Origin: Flavobacterium sp.
GTDB lineage: Bacteria > Bacteroidota > Bacteroidia > Flavobacteriales > Flavobacteriaceae
NCBI GenBank assembly: GCA_012032075.1
Contig: JAAURU010000227.1
Coordinates: 1 to 6,332, forward strand
Direction of reading: 5' to 3'
DNA length: 6,332 nt
Each line of letters begins with the position of its first letter. Position 1 is the first letter of the stretch. The notes under the pieces are model-generated. The model was not told the origin of the DNA. It was given only the letters and a program-made list of their open reading frames with translations, and made no database searches. Made by a program: the position numbers and the translations under genes. Positions 5,904-6,332 of the stretch are shown here, piece by piece.

Positions 5904-6332
5904 TTAGAATTGCACATTTAAGTTAAAACCTAAGTTTCTAGCACTTGGTAGTTGTCCAAACTCTTGTCCTTGCTCACCATTAGCACTACTGAAACCTGAT
6001 TCTGGATCAATATGTGGAGTTTTTTTGTAAAGAATTGCTAAGTTTCTTGCAACTACAGATAATTTAACATTATCGATAGAAGTATTATCTAACCATTTTT
6101 TGGTAAACTGTAACCGAATCTTACTTCTCTTAATTTCACATAACTTGCATCAAATATTGAACTTTCTTCATTGTTATTACCATATACTGTTTGATTGAAT
6201 GCTTTAGCACCAATAACAACATTATTTGGAATCCATCCGCCATTACCATCTGAAGTAACTCCATCTCCTACTATACCAGTTTCACGACCATATAAAGTTT
6301 CTTCTAATACACCAGAATATCTTCCCCATGCA
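5904..6332 (-). CDS. SusC/RagA-family TonB-dependent receptor, C-terminal 142 residues, frame broken
   Basis: This is the end of a SusC-type outer-membrane beta-barrel that imports substrate captured by its SusD partner, powered by TonB. The start lies beyond the right edge. Family-typical stretches are ETLYGRETGIVGDGV, GGWIPNNVVIGAKAFNQTVY, DASYVKLREVRFGYSLPKKW, VKLSVVARNLAILYKKTPHI and DPESGFSSANGEQGQEFG. It ends SARNLGFNLNVQF, with the terminal Phe expected of a barrel assembly signal. The frame is broken at a six-T run, 6096-6101. A seventh T joins FGYSLPKK to WLDNTSIDN; as read, the upstream part stops at a TAG at 6091-6089. It is the first visible gene of the operon; its promoter is outside the window. 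Confidence 0.93.

Noticed and set aside
1..6332. tRNA, rRNA, riboswitch or prophage genes
   Set aside because: I saw no tRNA-like cloverleaf, rRNA-like GC-rich conserved stretch, known riboswitch core, integrase or phage structural gene on either strand.

Overview
The window looks like a stretch of a Flavobacteriia-type (phylum Bacteroidota) chromosome. The evidence is the strong AT bias, the SusC/SusD outer-membrane pair followed by lipoproteins, the near absence of Shine-Dalgarno sequences, A-rich stretches before start codons, and several matches to the Bacteroidota -7 promoter element TAnnTTTG. I cannot name a genus.

Layout from left to right: (1) 1-165, downstream of a regulator gene, possibly including the first codons of a minus-strand gene that leaves the left edge. 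(2) 166-728, minus strand, a Crp/Fnr-family regulator. (3) A divergent promoter region of about 135 bp with one -7-like box facing each way. (4) 864-1623, plus strand, a rhomboid intramembrane serine protease. (5) A convergent gap, 1624-1789, mostly filled by two inverted arrays of a degenerate 8-bp repeat, each array starting at the stop codon of its gene. (6) 1790-2526, minus strand, 23S rRNA 2'-O-methyltransferase RlmB. (7) A compact terminator/promoter junction. (8) 2577 to the right edge, minus strand, the tail of an operon in transcription order: SusC-like TonB-dependent receptor (C-terminus only), SusD-like lipoprotein, a lipoprotein of unknown function, and a Calx-beta lipoprotein. The SusC/SusD pair would import an unidentified oligomer across the outer membrane. 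The two downstream lipoproteins are plausible surface accessory binders. No degradative enzyme is in view, so the substrate is unknown.

The dominant oddity is that six of the seven recognisable genes are each broken by a single-base indel, and only the Calx-beta lipoprotein is intact. Five breaks are one base too few in A/T runs of 6-7; one (rhomboid) is one base too many in TTT. Correcting each restores a full-length, motif-complete protein with no other damage. I read this as homopolymer sequencing error and annotate the genes at full extent, noting each break. Real slippage or phase variation cannot be excluded from sequence alone.

I did not find a convincing undescribed multi-gene system. 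The features most worth a second look are the octamer arrays at the convergent 3' ends, the frameshift pattern, and the two lipoproteins of the SusCD operon.
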